64,000 nt of DNA, from positions 53,991 through 117,990 of the forward strand of contig PNKX01000017.1 of NCBI GenBank assembly GCA_013822725.1. Reading direction: 5' to 3'. Numbering within the stretch: position 1 is the first letter of the stretch; every line of letters begins with the position of its first letter. The notes below the pieces were generated by a model that ran no database searches, was not told the origin of the DNA, and saw only the letters and a list, made by a program, of their open reading frames with translations. Source of the DNA: Pirellula sp. (GTDB lineage Bacteria; Planctomycetota; Planctomycetia; Pirellulales; Lacipirellulaceae). A program made the position numbers and the translations under genes. This document shows positions 10,072-19,837 of the stretch, in pieces.

Positions 10072-10797
10072 ATGACCTCCACCGCGCCCTCGGTCGAAAC
10101 CGTCTTCACCGCCCGACGGATTACGAAGGTCTATCATATGGGCGAGGTCGACGTGCATGCCCTCCGCGGTGTCGATCTGGAACTGTACTCTGGCGAGTTC
10201 GTCGTCCTGCTCGGCCCTTCCGGTTCCGGGAAGAGCACGCTGCTGAATATCCTCGGCGGACTGGACGTTCCCTCCAGCGGCGAGGTCTTCTATCGCGATC
10301 GGCAGCTGACTGAGTTCGATGACGCCGCACTCACCCGCTATCGCCGCGACCACGTCGGCTTCGTGTTTCAGTTCTACAATCTCATTCCCAGCCTCACCGC
10401 GCGTGAGAATGTGGGCCTCATCACCGAGATTGCCCGCAACCCGATGAAGCCTGTGGAAGCGTTGGAGCTTGTCGATTTGGGCAACCGGCTCGATCACTTC
10501 CCCGCGCAGATGTCTGGCGGCGAGCAGCAACGCGTGGCGATCGCTCGCGCCGTCGCCAAACGTCCCGACGTGCTGCTGTGCGACGAACCGACCGGCGCCC
10601 TCGACGTCCACACGGGCATCCTCGTGCTGGAGGCAATTCAGAAGATCAACACGGAACTGAAGACGACGACCGTCGTCATCACTCACAACGCCGTCATCGC
10701 CGAAATGGCTGACCGAGTGATCCACCTCTCCGGCGGCGAGATTACGGGCGTGGAAACGAACTCCCGCAAACGACCAGCCTCGGAATTGAATTGGTAG
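10072..10797 (+). CDS. ABC transporter ATP-binding protein, MacB/LolD type
   Basis: The 241-residue product is a complete ABC ATPase: Walker A GPSGSGKS (48-55), Q-loop Gln near 100 (GFVFQFYNL), signature MSGGEQQ (147-153), Walker B with DEPTGALD (171-178) and an H-loop in VVITHN. The [20 protein letters not shown] start and overall pattern place it with the MacB/LolD/FtsE-like group that partners FtsX-type permeases. The start at 10072 is chosen because conservation begins there; an in-frame extension to 9865 has no homologous look. It is the first gene of an exporter set with the permease and HlyD-type adaptor that follow. Substrate unknown. Confidence 0.93.
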   Translation: MTSTAPSVETVFTARRITKVYHMGEVDVHALRGVDLELYSGEFVVLLGPSGSGKSTLLNILGGLDVPSSGEVFYRDRQLTEFDDAALTRYRRDHVGFVFQFYNLIPSLTARENVGLITEIARNPMKPVEALELVDLGNRLDHFPAQMSGGEQQRVAIARAVAKRPDVLLCDEPTGALDVHTGILVLEAIQKINTELKTTTVVITHNAVIAEMADRVIHLSGGEITGVETNSRKRPASELNW

Positions 10798-10800
10798 GAG

Positions 10801-10886
10801 GGTCCGTGGTCAGTGGTCAGTTGCTGCTGTCGCAGGGCTCGTTCTCCCCGCATTTAGCAACTGACAACTGACCACGGACCACTGAC
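10801..10886. repeat. Large palindromic repeat, family N copy 1, inside the ABC exporter operon
   Basis: Outer arms GTCCGTGGTCAGT (10802-10814) and ACTGACCACGGAC (10867-10879) pair perfectly. Inner arms GTCAGTTGC (10816-10824) and GCAACTGAC (10857-10865) also pair, around a core CTGTCGCAGGG. The last 30 bases match the other copy at 60392-60483 with one difference. It fills most of the gap between ATPase and permease genes and could dampen or process the operon transcript. Confidence 0.85.
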
Positions 10887-10927
10887 AGCCCCAGGCATCC
10901 CTCGCCACACAGAACACGCGCCGCCGA

Positions 10928-13297
10928 ATGCTAATCCCCCCACTAGATCGCAAGATGTTTCGCGACCTGTGGCACATGCGCGGGCTGGCGGCGGCAATCT
11001 CGGTGGTGATGGGGTGCGGCATCGCGCTGTTTATCCTCTCGCGCAGCATGCTCCATTCGCTGGAGCTCACCCAGCAGACCTATTACGATCGCTACAACTT
11101 CGCCGACGTCTTCGCCTCGATCAAACGGGCGCCCGACGAGCTGATCGATCGCATCGCAAAGATCCCCGGCGTGGCGATCGCCGAGCGGCGGATCGTGGTG
11201 CCAGTAAACCTCTCGGTCCCCGGGCTCGATGAACCCGCTTCGGGACGGCTCATCTCGGTCCCCGACGTCGGCCGGCCGCGGCTCAACCAACTCTATCTCC
11301 GCCGCGGCCGCTGGTTAACGCCCCGCAGCGACAACGAAGTCCTTGCCAGCGAAGCGTTCGTCGACGCCAACCAAATGGAAGTCGGCGACACGTTCTCTGC
11401 CGTCATCAATGGCCGGATGAAGGAGTTGCAAATCGCCGGCGTAGTCCTCTCGCCCGAATACATCTACGAGATCAAACCGGGAGGCATCGTCCCCGACAAC
11501 CGCCACTTCGGCATCTTTTGGATGAATGAAGAGGCGCTCTCGCTCGCCTTCGACATGGACGGCGCGTTCAATGACCTGTCGATCAAGCTCATGCGAGGAG
11601 CCAATGTCGAAGACGTGATCCAGCGCGTCGACAATCTCATTGAACCTTACGGGGGCCTGGGGGCGTTCGATCGCCGCGACCAACTTTCGCATCAGTTCAT
11701 CGACAACGAGATCGAGCAGAACCGTAATATGGGGCTCTTCGCCCCGTCGATCTTCCTCGGCGTTTCGGCGTTTCTCATCAACGTGGTGATGTCGCGGACG
11801 ATTAACAGCCAGCGCGAACAGATCGCGGCGCTGAAGGCGTTTGGTTACTCGAACCTCGAGGTTGGCTGGCACTACATCAAGTCAGTGCTCCTCATCGCGG
11901 CGATTGCGCTCGCCATCGGGATCCCCGCCGGAGCGTGGTTCGGGTGGCTCGTGACTGGCATGTACGCCCGGCTCTTTCACTTCCCGGTATTCCTGTTCCG
12001 TATTTACCCTTCAGTGCTGCTGGCGGCCGCGTGCGTCGCGGCGACGGCGGCCGTGCTGGGCGCCATCGGCTCGGTCTCGCGCGCCGTGCGGCTCCCGCCG
12101 GCCGAAGCCATGCGTCCCGAACCGCCGGCTGGTTTCGGGCCCACGATTCTCGAACGGATGGGCATCGGCCACTTCGTCCCGCCAATCGCGCTGATGGTCG
12201 TCCGTCAGCTTGAACGCCATCCGATCAAAACCGGCTTCTCGACGCTCGCCATTTCGCTCGCAGTGGCGGTGCTGGTGATCGGTAACTTTTTCCAGGATTC
12301 GATCGACTACATGATGAACGCCCAGTTCCACTGGGTGCAGCGGTTCGACCTCTCCGTCGCGATGACCGACCCGGTGAGCGATCGGGCCATGTACGAGTTG
12401 GCTAGCATGCCCGGCGTGATGCGCTGCGAACCGACGCGCATCGTTTCGGCCCGTATCCGCGCCGGCGCCCGCAACCGTCGCGTCGGCATTCGCGGCATCG
12501 AGCCCGACAGCACGCTGTACGGGCTAGTCGATATGGATGGCCGCGAGACGCCGCTACCGCCCCACGGACTCTTGGTGTCGAAGAAACTCGCCGATGTCCT
12601 CAACGTCAAGGTTGGCGACTGGGTCGAGATGGAAGTCCTCACCGACAAACGGCCGAAAAGGCGCGTGATGATCGCCGCCACGCTCAAGGATTTCGTCGGC
12701 CTGTCGGCTTACATGGATCTCGAAGAGTTGCGCCGGATCATGCTCGAAGGGCAGGTCGTCAACGGCGTGAACATGGAAGTCGACCCCGCCTACCAGGACT
12801 CCCTCTACCGCAAACTGAAGGAGACGCCTGCCATCGCCACCGTGATGGTCAAACAGCACTCGATCGACAGCTTCAACGACACGATCGCCAAAAACCTTGG
12901 CGTGATGAAACGCATCAATCTGATCTTCGCTTGCATCATCGCCGCGGGGGTGGTCTACAACAGCGCCCGAATTTCGCTCTCCGAGCGGAGTCGTGAGTTG
13001 GCGACGCTGCGGGTGATCGGCTTCACGCGGCAGGAAATCTCGTCGATTTTGCTCGGCGAACTGGCGATCGTCACGTTGCTGGCGATCCCGGTCGGGCTCG
13101 GACTCGGCACCTTCTTCGCCTGGTGGATGTGCACGGCGTTCGATCAAGAACTGTTTCGTTTTCCGATGGTGGTGAGCAACCGCACTTACGCCTGGGCATC
13201 GCTTGTGGTGATCATCGCCTCGGCTGTTTCAGGGCTGCTGGTGCGGCGAAGCCTCGATCATCTCGACCTCGTGGCGGTCCTCAAATCGCGTGAATAA
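10928..13297 (+). CDS. ABC transporter permease, FtsX/MacB family
   Basis: The 789-residue product has an N-terminal membrane helix (about 17-38), a large extracytoplasmic domain, then membrane helices near 275-300, 318-340 and 355-385, a second set beginning near 440 ([20 protein letters not shown]), another extracytoplasmic domain, and three terminal helices (about 660-780). This is the two-module FtsX arrangement of a long mechanotransmission-type permease. The segment [20 protein letters not shown] and its partner [19 protein letters not shown] are the family's coupling-helix signatures. It partners the ATPase just upstream. Substrate unknown; Dev- or Mac-like export of a lipid, glycolipid or peptide is possible. 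Confidence 0.92.
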   Translation: MLIPPLDRKMFRDLWHMRGLAAAISVVMGCGIALFILSRSMLHSLELTQQTYYDRYNFADVFASIKRAPDELIDRIAKIPGVAIAERRIVVPVNLSVPGLDEPASGRLISVPDVGRPRLNQLYLRRGRWLTPRSDNEVLASEAFVDANQMEVGDTFSAVINGRMKELQIAGVVLSPEYIYEIKPGGIVPDNRHFGIFWMNEEALSLAFDMDGAFNDLSIKLMRGANVEDVIQRVDNLIEPYGGLGAFDRRDQLSHQFIDNEIEQNRNMGLFAPSIFLGVSAFLINVVMSRTINSQREQIAALKAFGYSNLEVGWHYIKSVLLIAAIALAIGIPAGAWFGWLVTGMYARLFHFPVFLFRIYPSVLLAAACVAATAAVLGAIGSVSRAVRLPPAEAMRPEPPAGFGPTILERMGIGHFVPPIALMVVRQLERHPIKTGFSTLAISLAVAVLVIGNFFQDSIDYMMNAQFHWVQRFDLSVAMTDPVSDRAMYELASMPGVMRCEPTRIVSARIRAGARNRRVGIRGIEPDSTLYGLVDMDGRETPLPPHGLLVSKKLADVLNVKVGDWVEMEVLTDKRPKRRVMIAATLKDFVGLSAYMDLEELRRIMLEGQVVNGVNMEVDPAYQDSLYRKLKETPAIATVMVKQHSIDSFNDTIAKNLGVMKRINLIFACIIAAGVVYNSARISLSERSRELATLRVIGFTRQEISSILLGELAIVTLLAIPVGLGLGTFFAWWMCTAFDQELFRFPMVVSNRTYAWASLVVIIASAVSGLLVRRSLDHLDLVAVLKSRE

Positions 13298-13326
13298 ACG
13301 GGCTACACTTTAGGAATGCATGAATT

Positions 13327-13513
13327 GAACCACGACGACACGAAGAACACGAAGAAATGCGAAGAGAGAACACCGCTAATGAACGCTAATAGTCGCTGAT
13401 TGAAATGCCTTGATTCTGTTGTTGTTCAATTAGCGCCCATTAGCGTTCATCAGCGGTGCAATCATGCAGAACCTATCACGTCTTCCGTCGTGCCCGTTGT
13501 GCCGTCGTGGTTA
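13327..13513. repeat. Nested inverted repeats (families J and I) within the exporter operon
   Basis: An outer imperfect pair (13327-13354, 'accacgacgacacgaag' type; 13479-13513, ending in 'gccgtcgtggtta') encloses an inner pair, arms 13371-13390 and 13439-13458, with one mismatch (ACCGCTAATGAACGC type). It occupies most of the 235-base gap between permease and adaptor genes. Related arms recur near 16.8, 22.3, 35.8, 56.1 and 59.2 kb. Confidence 0.75.
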
Positions 13514-13532
13514 GTCTTCTTAGCCGATTCAA

Positions 13533-14816
13533 ATGAAATCACTGGTCCGACGCATCCTGCTGATCCTGTTCATCGCCGCCGTGGCCGGCGCGATCATCCT
13601 TGGTCTGCGCCCAGCGGCGGTGGAGGCGGATCTGGCGAAGGTCGTCCGCGGCGAGATTCGCGAAACGGTCGATCAGGACGGCCGCACGCGGCTGCGCGAA
13701 CGGTACACCGTCTCGGCGCCGTTGGCGGGTCGGCTGCTGCGGATCGAACTCGACCCCGGCGACGAAGTCGAAGCGGGCGAAACGCTGGTGGCGAGCATCG
13801 AGCCGCGCGATCCCGAGCTGCTCGACGCCCGCGCGTTGCTCCAGGCCGAAGCGAACGTCAAGGCCGCCGAGGCAAGGCTCGAACGAACGACGCCGCTCCT
13901 CGAAGAAGCAGCGGCCAATCTTGACTTCGCCGAAGCCGATCTCGATCGGGCTCGCCGCGCCCGCCAGGATAGCCCTGGCTCGGTGACGCTCAACGAACTG
14001 GAGAATAAGGAGATGGTCCGTCGCACGCGGGCGGCGCTGGTGCGCGCCGCCGAGCATGCCCATGAGATTGCTAAATTCGAATTGGCCCAGGCCAAGGCCG
14101 CGCTGCTGCGCAGTCGTCCCGCGATAGAAATGGCTGTTGATGCGAACGCTGACGCCGCCGATGCCAAACAGGAAGGCAACGGTCAGCCGCCTGCCCCTTA
14201 CCCGCAACAAGACCCGCAGTGGCACTTCAACATCTTGTCGCCGATCAACGGCCGCGTGTTGCGCGTCTTCCGCGAAAGCTCCGGCGTCGTGCAGGCCGGC
14301 GATCCGCTGCTGGAGATTGGCGACCCGCTCGATCTTGAGGTCGAAATCGACGTCCTCTCGCGCGACGCCGTCAAGGTGCAGCCGGGCGCCCCCGTGCTGC
14401 TGGAGGAGTGGGGCGGCGACCGCCCGCTCAACGGCGAGGTGCGGCTGGTGGAGCCTTCCGGCTTCACGAAAATCTCGACGCTCGGCGTTGAAGAGCAGCG
14501 CGTGAACGTCATCGTCGATCTGGTTGATCCGCCGCAGACGCGCGAAGCGCTCGGCGATGGATTTCGCGTCGAGGCCCGGATCGTCACGGCCGAGGCGAAG
14601 GACGTGCTGAAGGTTCCGACCAGCGCCCTGTTTCGCGTGGGCGAAGACTGGGCCGTCTTCCGCGTCGAAGATGGCGTCGCCCGGCAGTGCCTCATCAAAA
14701 TCGGCCTGCAGAACGGCCTCGAAGCCGAAGTTCAAGATGGCCTGGTCGAAGGCGATTTGGTCGTCACCCATCCCGGCGACAACGTGGTCGACGGCCGAGC
14801 CGTGCGCGCTCGGTAG
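13533..14816 (+). CDS. Periplasmic adaptor subunit of an efflux system (HlyD/MacA type)
   Basis: The 427-residue protein has an N-terminal membrane anchor (about residues 8-27) and the family layout: first half of the biotinyl-lipoyl barrel-sandwich (YTVSAPLAGRLLRIELDPGD), a coiled-coil hairpin (about 85-205), second barrel half (NILSPINGRVLRVFRESSG), a beta-barrel domain (PGAPVLLEEWGGDRPLNGEV) and a membrane-proximal domain (VLKVPTSALFRVGEDWAVF). It would link the upstream permease to the outer envelope layer. No outer-membrane factor gene is next to it. The coiled-coil hairpin is fairly short. Family call firm; coupling to the neighbouring ABC pair inferred from gene order. Confidence 0.92.
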   Translation: MKSLVRRILLILFIAAVAGAIILGLRPAAVEADLAKVVRGEIRETVDQDGRTRLRERYTVSAPLAGRLLRIELDPGDEVEAGETLVASIEPRDPELLDARALLQAEANVKAAEARLERTTPLLEEAAANLDFAEADLDRARRARQDSPGSVTLNELENKEMVRRTRAALVRAAEHAHEIAKFELAQAKAALLRSRPAIEMAVDANADAADAKQEGNGQPPAPYPQQDPQWHFNILSPINGRVLRVFRESSGVVQAGDPLLEIGDPLDLEVEIDVLSRDAVKVQPGAPVLLEEWGGDRPLNGEVRLVEPSGFTKISTLGVEEQRVNVIVDLVDPPQTREALGDGFRVEARIVTAEAKDVLKVPTSALFRVGEDWAVFRVEDGVARQCLIKIGLQNGLEAEVQDGLVEGDLVVTHPGDNVVDGRAVRAR

Positions 14817-14870
14817 TTGAAGGCCCGCTAGTCGTTGACATCCGCCCCCAAACCCCGAAGATGACATCCC

Positions 14871-15365
<495 letters not shown>

Positions 15366-15389
15366 CGCTGTTCGGATTAACGTTTCGCC

Positions 15390-16559
15390 ATGACGGCTTC
15401 TCCTGCGACCAATCGTGATGCGGCGCCAATTCTCCCTGGCGCCATGCTGGGCGTGCTCGGCAGCGGGCAGCTGGGCAAGATGTTCGCCATGGCGGCGGCG
15501 CGGTTGGGGTATCGCGTTCACGTCTACGCCCCCGAACACGACGCCCCCGCGGCTGACGTCGCCTATCGCCAAACGATCGGTTCGTTCGACGACGAAGCGG
15601 CCGTCGCCGAGTTCGCTCGCTCGGTCGACGTGGTGACGCTGGAGTTCGAGAATATCTCCGCCGCCGCGACCGAAGCCGCGGCTCGCTTCGCCCCCGTGCG
15701 GCCCGGCGGGCGGGTCCTCCATACGACGCAGCAGCGGTTGCGTGAGAAGGGGTTTCTCAAGGCCGCGGGGATTCCCTGTACGCCGTTCGCCGAGGCCACG
15801 ACGAAGGAACAGCTCGCCGCGGCGCTCGCCGAACTCGGCACGCCGGCCGTGCTGAAGACCGCCGCCTGGGGCTACGACGGCAAGGGCCAGTCGATCGTCC
15901 GCTCGGTCGTCGAAGCCGAAGCAGCCCATGCCGCCCTCGACGGAGCGCCGGCGATCCTCGAGGGCTGGGTCGATTTCGAGTGCGAAGTCTCGATGCTCGC
16001 CGCCCGCAACGTGCAGGGGGAGGAGGCGTTCTTCGGCCCGATTGCGAATGATCATGCTCATCACATTCTCGACGTTTCGGTCTATCCACAACCGGAAGTG
16101 GCGAAGCTGTTCGACGACGCGCGCGAAATCGCCCGCGCCGTGGTTCGGGAGCTCGATGTGGTCGGGCTGCTTTGCGTGGAGTTCTTCCTGACGCGCGACG
16201 GCAAGTTGCTGGTGAACGAAATCGCCCCGCGGCCGCATAACTCGGGGCATCTCACGATCGACGCCTGCGCTTGCTCGCAGTTCGAGCAGCAGGTGCGGGC
16301 CGTTTGCGGGCTACCGTTGGGGTCGTTCGAAACGCTCGTGCCGGCGGTGGCGATGGCGAATCTGTTGGGCGATGTCTGGCAAGCGGGCGAGCCGCGGTGG
16401 ACCCGCGTGCTGGCCGATCCGCGGTTGCGGTTGCATCTGTACGGGAAGACGGAAGCTCGGCCGGGGCGGAAGATGGGGCATCTCACGGCGCTGGCGGGGA
16501 CCGCGGAGGAGGCAGCGACGCTGGTGCGGGCGGCGCGGGAATCGTTGATTGTTCGCTAA
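15390..16559 (+). CDS. purK: N5-carboxyaminoimidazole ribonucleotide synthase PurK
   Basis: The 389-residue ATP-grasp enzyme starts with the PurK nucleotide-fold motif LGVLGSGQLGKMFAMAAARLG. Further signatures are the ATP-binding segment PAVLKTAAWGYDGKGQ, the acidic metal-binding stretch around VEFFLTRDGKLLVNEIAPR and PHNSGHLTIDAC. It carboxylates AIR to N5-CAIR using ATP and bicarbonate, feeding the adjacent PurE. Immediately after the stop, AGCCGC-GA-GCGGCT (16559-16572) forms a small hairpin without a T-run. Confidence 0.97.
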   Translation: MTASPATNRDAAPILPGAMLGVLGSGQLGKMFAMAAARLGYRVHVYAPEHDAPAADVAYRQTIGSFDDEAAVAEFARSVDVVTLEFENISAAATEAAARFAPVRPGGRVLHTTQQRLREKGFLKAAGIPCTPFAEATTKEQLAAALAELGTPAVLKTAAWGYDGKGQSIVRSVVEAEAAHAALDGAPAILEGWVDFECEVSMLAARNVQGEEAFFGPIANDHAHHILDVSVYPQPEVAKLFDDAREIARAVVRELDVVGLLCVEFFLTRDGKLLVNEIAPRPHNSGHLTIDACACSQFEQQVRAVCGLPLGSFETLVPAVAMANLLGDVWQAGEPRWTRVLADPRLRLHLYGKTEARPGRKMGHLTALAGTAEEAATLVRAARESLIVR

Positions 16560-16592
16560 GCCGCGAGCGGCTGGGGTGCGTATACTTGCGTT

Positions 16593-16754
16593 ATGGCACG
16601 CCGACCGTTCTTACTTCTGTCGCTCGCGATCCTGCTCGCTGCTGCCGTGCAGGCGGGTGTGAGCGTCTTCTCTTCGCAGCCGACGGCGTACGATGCCGGG
16701 GCGAAGATTTGCGGACCTTGCGGGCCGATTAGCGGCTTCTGCGAACTTAAGTAG
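16593..16754 (+). CDS. Small secreted Cys-containing peptide, 53 residues
   Basis: No family was recognised. The frame starts at ATG 16593 and ends at TAG 16752-16754. It reads as a signal peptide (MARRPFLLLSLAILLAAAVQ) followed by about 30 residues with three cysteines (C40, C43, C50) in the tail GAKICGPCGPISGFCELK. The basic-hydrophobic start and Cys-Gly-Pro-Cys pair argue for a real exported peptide. A TATACT box at 16581-16586 ends six bases before the ATG, which would give a nearly leaderless transcript. The stop codon is supplied by a REP-family repeat. It lies 33 bases after purK. A chance frame cannot be excluded. Confidence 0.5.
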   Translation: MARRPFLLLSLAILLAAAVQAGVSVFSSQPTAYDAGAKICGPCGPISGFCELK

Positions 16755-16781
16755 CCGCGGCTCAACGAGCCGCCGGAGCGG
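16751..16781 (+). repeat. REP element, family A copy 1 (covariant stem)
   Basis: The element begins with the foot GTAG, then hairpin GCGGCTC-AAC-GAGCCGC, and ends CCGGAGCGG. Against the five other copies the stem carries a swapped pair (G to C on the left, C to G on the right), so pairing is preserved. Its TAG is the stop codon of the 53-residue peptide. Confidence 0.85.
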
Positions 16782-16788
16782 GCTGACG

Positions 16789-16990
16789 AATAGGACGCGG
16801 ATTTACACGGATTTGGCGGATTGACGCGGGGCTGTCGTAGAGCAACGCAACGCCCACTGAAAATGGAGCCTGCTCTTTCCTTATTTAATCAGCGAACATC
16901 CGCTCAATCCGCGAGAATCCGCGTCCTATTCTTCTGTCTTCTTGCGTTTCTTGGTGCGTCTTCGTGGCCTTCGTGCCTTGGTGGTTCATC
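16789..16990. repeat. Inverted repeat of 'ggacgcggatt' type, family I/J related
   Basis: The left arm 16789-16824 (ATAGGACGCGGATTTACACG...) is matched imperfectly by a right arm ending at 16931 (ATCCGCGTCCTATT). A J-like tail rich in 'cttcgtgccttggtggttca' motifs follows to about 16990, and then a minus-oriented REP element. Together with copy 1 of family A these repeats fill the whole gap between the small peptide and the convergent gene ending at 17043. Confidence 0.65.
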
Positions 16991-16999
16991 TTTTCTGGG

Positions 17000-17030
17000 C
17001 CGCTCCGGCGGGTCGTTGACCCGCGGCTAC
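17000..17030 (-). repeat. REP element, family A copy 2
   Basis: Read on the minus strand it is GTAG followed by the GCGGGTC-AAC-GACCCGC hairpin and CCGGAGCGG. It is identical over 31 bases to the copies at 24908-24938 and 49467-49497. It lies 12 bases beyond the stop codon of the minus-strand gene that ends at 17043. Confidence 0.9.
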
Positions 17031-17042
17031 TGGCGTTGGCGG

Positions 17043-17711
17043 TTAGACAAGTCTTAGCTCGGCCCAGCAGCTGGGGTCTTCTTCGTAGGGGAACTCGGGG
17101 CCGGTGGAGAACGTCTGTTGGCCACGTTCGCGGTCGAGGATTGCGTAGGTGAAACCGAGGCGCGGCTGTTGCGAGGGGTCGTAACCGCCGAGCGCGTCGG
17201 CGGGGGCGAACGCCCAGAGGGTGTAACCGCTGCCGCTGGTCTTCGCGCGGGCGGTCAGCTCGCGGGCCCGGGCTGGGCGAGCGTTCTCGCGGGCGCGGTT
17301 GATAAGCAGCTGCTCCGCCATCGGCTGGTCGCCCGCCGAACCGCCGCCGCGGGCAAGGTAGATGAACCGGTGGGAAAACTTGCCGGCGCGATGGACGTTG
17401 AGGGTCGCCCGGGTGTCGATCCAAATTTGCAAACCGTCGCTGTCTTCTAGTCGCGAGTCGCGGCACCAGGGGAGTTGCGTTTTGCCCTCGACCGTCACTT
17501 GCCACGCCAGCCCGCGCGGGCTCCAGGCCATCCGCACGTCGGCGAAGGTCAACCGACCGTCAAGTTCGCCGAGCGAGGGGAGCAGGTAGCGCTCGTCGAG
17601 CGTGAACCCCTTGGGCGATTCGATCCCGTCAGACCGCTGCACATCCGCGGAGAAGCGGAAGAACTGCCGCGGCGGCAGGAGGGAGGCGTCGAGTGGTTCT
17701 ACTTCGGACAT
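17043..17711 (-). CDS. CBM9/DOMON-like carbohydrate-binding-type protein
   Basis: The 222-residue product has no signal peptide. Its central pattern (FADVRMAWSPRGLAWQVTVEG, then DSRLEDSDGLQIWIDTR) and C-terminal part (TLWAFAPADALGGYDPSQQP, FTYAILDRERGQQTFSTGPE, FPYEEDPSCWAELRLV) resemble the beta-sandwich of family 9 carbohydrate-binding modules/DOMON-like domains. The absence of a secretion signal is odd for such a fold and suggests a cytoplasmic role or a missed export route. It converges on the purK-side genes and is flanked by repeats. Fold assignment moderate; function unknown. Confidence 0.72.
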   Translation of the reverse strand: MSEVEPLDASLLPPRQFFRFSADVQRSDGIESPKGFTLDERYLLPSLGELDGRLTFADVRMAWSPRGLAWQVTVEGKTQLPWCRDSRLEDSDGLQIWIDTRATLNVHRAGKFSHRFIYLARGGGSAGDQPMAEQLLINRARENARPARARELTARAKTSGSGYTLWAFAPADALGGYDPSQQPRLGFTYAILDRERGQQTFSTGPEFPYEEDPSCWAELRLV

Positions 17712-17927
17712 GGCGAACGAATGCTGAAGGATGAATGCGGAATGCTGATTGGCGGTCGCGGGTCGATGAACGCGGTTACTAGGGGCGGGTGCGTTTGATC
17801 ATGCTACTCCGATCGTTGGTTGGCGAATACTGGGACCGTCCGCGGCGCCTACTGGCGGCTGAAGCCGCCAGTCCGAGGGGAGGGTGGGGTTTCGCGGGAA
17901 TGTTCATGATTCGTTATGCTTGGAGGT

Positions 17928-19316
17928 ATGAAACGCATGCTCCTTTTCTTGTTGGCGTTGGTATTGGCTGACACCGGGCGCCCGTCGGCGGGGGCTGCTG
18001 AGCCGCTGCCGGCGGATTTGGGGACCCGGGCGCAGGGGATTGATTGGCCTGACTTTCTGGGGCCGCGGCGCGACAGTCGTTCGCCCGAAACGGGCCTCGC
18101 CGCGGTCGCGGCGGAGGCGACGGGCGGGAAGCCGTTGCGTGTCGTGTGGCAATGCGATCTCGGCGAGAGCTACTGCGCCCCCACAGTCAGCCGGGGGCGG
18201 TTGTTTCATTTCGATCGGCATGGCGATCTCCATCGGCTCACTTGTCGAAATAGCGAAACGGGCGCGGAACTTTGGACCTACGAGTTGCCGGCGAGCTTCA
18301 CCGACATGCTCGGCTACAACAACGGGCCGCGGGCGACGCCGGTAGTCGACGGCGAGCGGGTTTACGTCATGAGTCCTGAGGGGCTCCTGGCGTGCGTGCG
18401 TGCGGTCGATGGGAAGGAAATTTGGCGGGTCGATACGCTCCAGCAGTTTGGGGTCGTGAAGAACTTCTTTGGCGTGGGAAGCACGCCGATCGTGTGGGGC
18501 GATTTACTCATCGCGAACATCGGCGGCAGCCCGCCGGGGAGCAAACCGGACGTTTACTCCGCTCAGGGGAAGGTCGACGGGAACGGCAGCGGGTTTGTGG
18601 CGTTCGACAAAATGACCGGGCAGGTACGATGGCAGGCGACCGACGAGTTGGCGAGTTACGCGAGCCCGGTGATCGCCGACGTTGCGGGAAAAACGCGGTG
18701 CTTTGATCTGGCGCGGGGCGGGCTCGTGGTCTTTGATCCGGCGACGGGGAAGGTTGATTTTCAGTTCCCCTGGCGGGCGAGCAAGTTGGAGAGCGTCAAC
18801 GCCAGCAGTCCGGTGGTTGTCGATGATCAGGTCTTTATTTCGGAAGCGTACGGACCGGGGGCGGCGTTGTTGCGAGTGAAGCCCGACGGCGGGCAGGAGG
18901 TCGTCTGGCAGGACGAGGCGCGCAGCCGGCAACGCGCGATGGAGCTTCACTGGAACACGGCGATCCACGACGCCGGCCACCTCTACGGCAGCAGCGGGCA
19001 GCATGGTGGGAACGCCGAGCTGCGGTGCATCGAGCTCGCCACGGGCAAGGTGACGTGGCAGGAGCCGCGGCTGTCGCGATCGTCGCTGCTGCTGGTCGAC
19101 GGCCATTTCGTTTGCCTCAGCGAGGATGGGAGCCTGCGGCTGCTGCGGGCGACGCCGGAGAAGTACGATCAGGTGGCCGAAATCACGCCGAAGGACGCCG
19201 AGGGCCAGCCGCTCTTGGAGTATCCCGCGTGGGCGGCGCCGGTGCTGTCGCGTGGGCTGCTCTATGTGCGCGGGGCGAATCGACTTGTTTGTCTGGAGTT
19301 GATTCCGGCGCCGTGA
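17928..19316 (+). CDS. Secreted PQQ-like beta-propeller protein
   Basis: The 462-residue protein has a signal peptide (MKRMLLFLLALVLADT... ending near GAAE) and a WD40-like/PQQ propeller. Blades are marked by the recurring 'xDxxTGxxxW' turn, for example NSETGAELWTYELPA, RAVDGKEIWRVD, DKMTGQVRWQATDEL and ELATGKVTWQEP. An N-terminal IDWPDFLGPRRDSRSPETG is the usual planctomycete motif 'W..F.GP.R.G'. Such proteins are often annotated as quinoprotein-like but need not bind PQQ. The start is ambiguous: ATGs at 17916, 17928 and 17937; GGAGG at 17922-17926 is too close to 17928 but well spaced for 17937. 17928 is kept because it gives a basic signal-peptide start. Confidence 0.88.
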   Translation: MKRMLLFLLALVLADTGRPSAGAAEPLPADLGTRAQGIDWPDFLGPRRDSRSPETGLAAVAAEATGGKPLRVVWQCDLGESYCAPTVSRGRLFHFDRHGDLHRLTCRNSETGAELWTYELPASFTDMLGYNNGPRATPVVDGERVYVMSPEGLLACVRAVDGKEIWRVDTLQQFGVVKNFFGVGSTPIVWGDLLIANIGGSPPGSKPDVYSAQGKVDGNGSGFVAFDKMTGQVRWQATDELASYASPVIADVAGKTRCFDLARGGLVVFDPATGKVDFQFPWRASKLESVNASSPVVVDDQVFISEAYGPGAALLRVKPDGGQEVVWQDEARSRQRAMELHWNTAIHDAGHLYGSSGQHGGNAELRCIELATGKVTWQEPRLSRSSLLLVDGHFVCLSEDGSLRLLRATPEKYDQVAEITPKDAEGQPLLEYPAWAAPVLSRGLLYVRGANRLVCLELIPAP

Positions 19317-19837
19317 GCGGCGCGCTCCGCTGGCGCGTCGCGGCTACGGTGGTTGGAAAACGGCTGGTTATTGCTAGTCGGCCGTGTCGGCCATGTTGGC
19401 CAATTGAATTTGGCCGACACGGGGCTTTACTGCCGCATTTTTGCCGTGTCTGCCGACTCTGCCGTGTCTGCCAAGTGTTTTTGGCAGACACGGGCGATTT
19501 TGGGGCGGAGTGGACAAAACTCTGCGCGCCGTGCGGAGACTTGGTCGCCGCGGAGTTGGATTGAATTGAGTTGCCAAAGAGCGTGAAATATTCGTTTGTA
19601 CACTATCAGATTGAGTGGCCGATTTCAAGTGCGAAGTTGGGAGAATTAACCGCCAAGAGCGCCAAGGAAGAAAGGCGGGGAGGGGGGCCGCGAAGAATCG
19701 CAAGAAGGCGCGAAGAGGGGAATAACAAGAAAAGTATGGAGTGGGGGCGACCGCGGATTTCGCTGATGGCGCGGATGAGGGAGGGGAATGACGAATGACG
19801 AATGACGACGAGTGGATGTTAGGGGATCATTTTGTTG
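19317..19837. repeat. Intergenic region with GTGTCGGCC/GTGTCTGCC inverted repeats and family H
   Basis: Two hairpins are clear: CCGTGTCGGCCA (19382-19393) with TGGCCGACACGG (19411-19422), and CCGTGTCTGCCAA (19462-19474) with TTGGCAGACACGG (19481-19493). The two differ by a base change that is compensated in the opposite arm. A third, unpaired arm is at 19444-19456. A family H motif ('accgccaagagcgccaagg') lies at 19649-19668. No gene is evident in the 521 bases. Confidence 0.7.

Noticed and set aside
13327..13513. CRISPR-like regular repeats
   Set aside because: The repeats are inverted and nested, not direct repeats of constant length with unique spacers; no cas gene is present.
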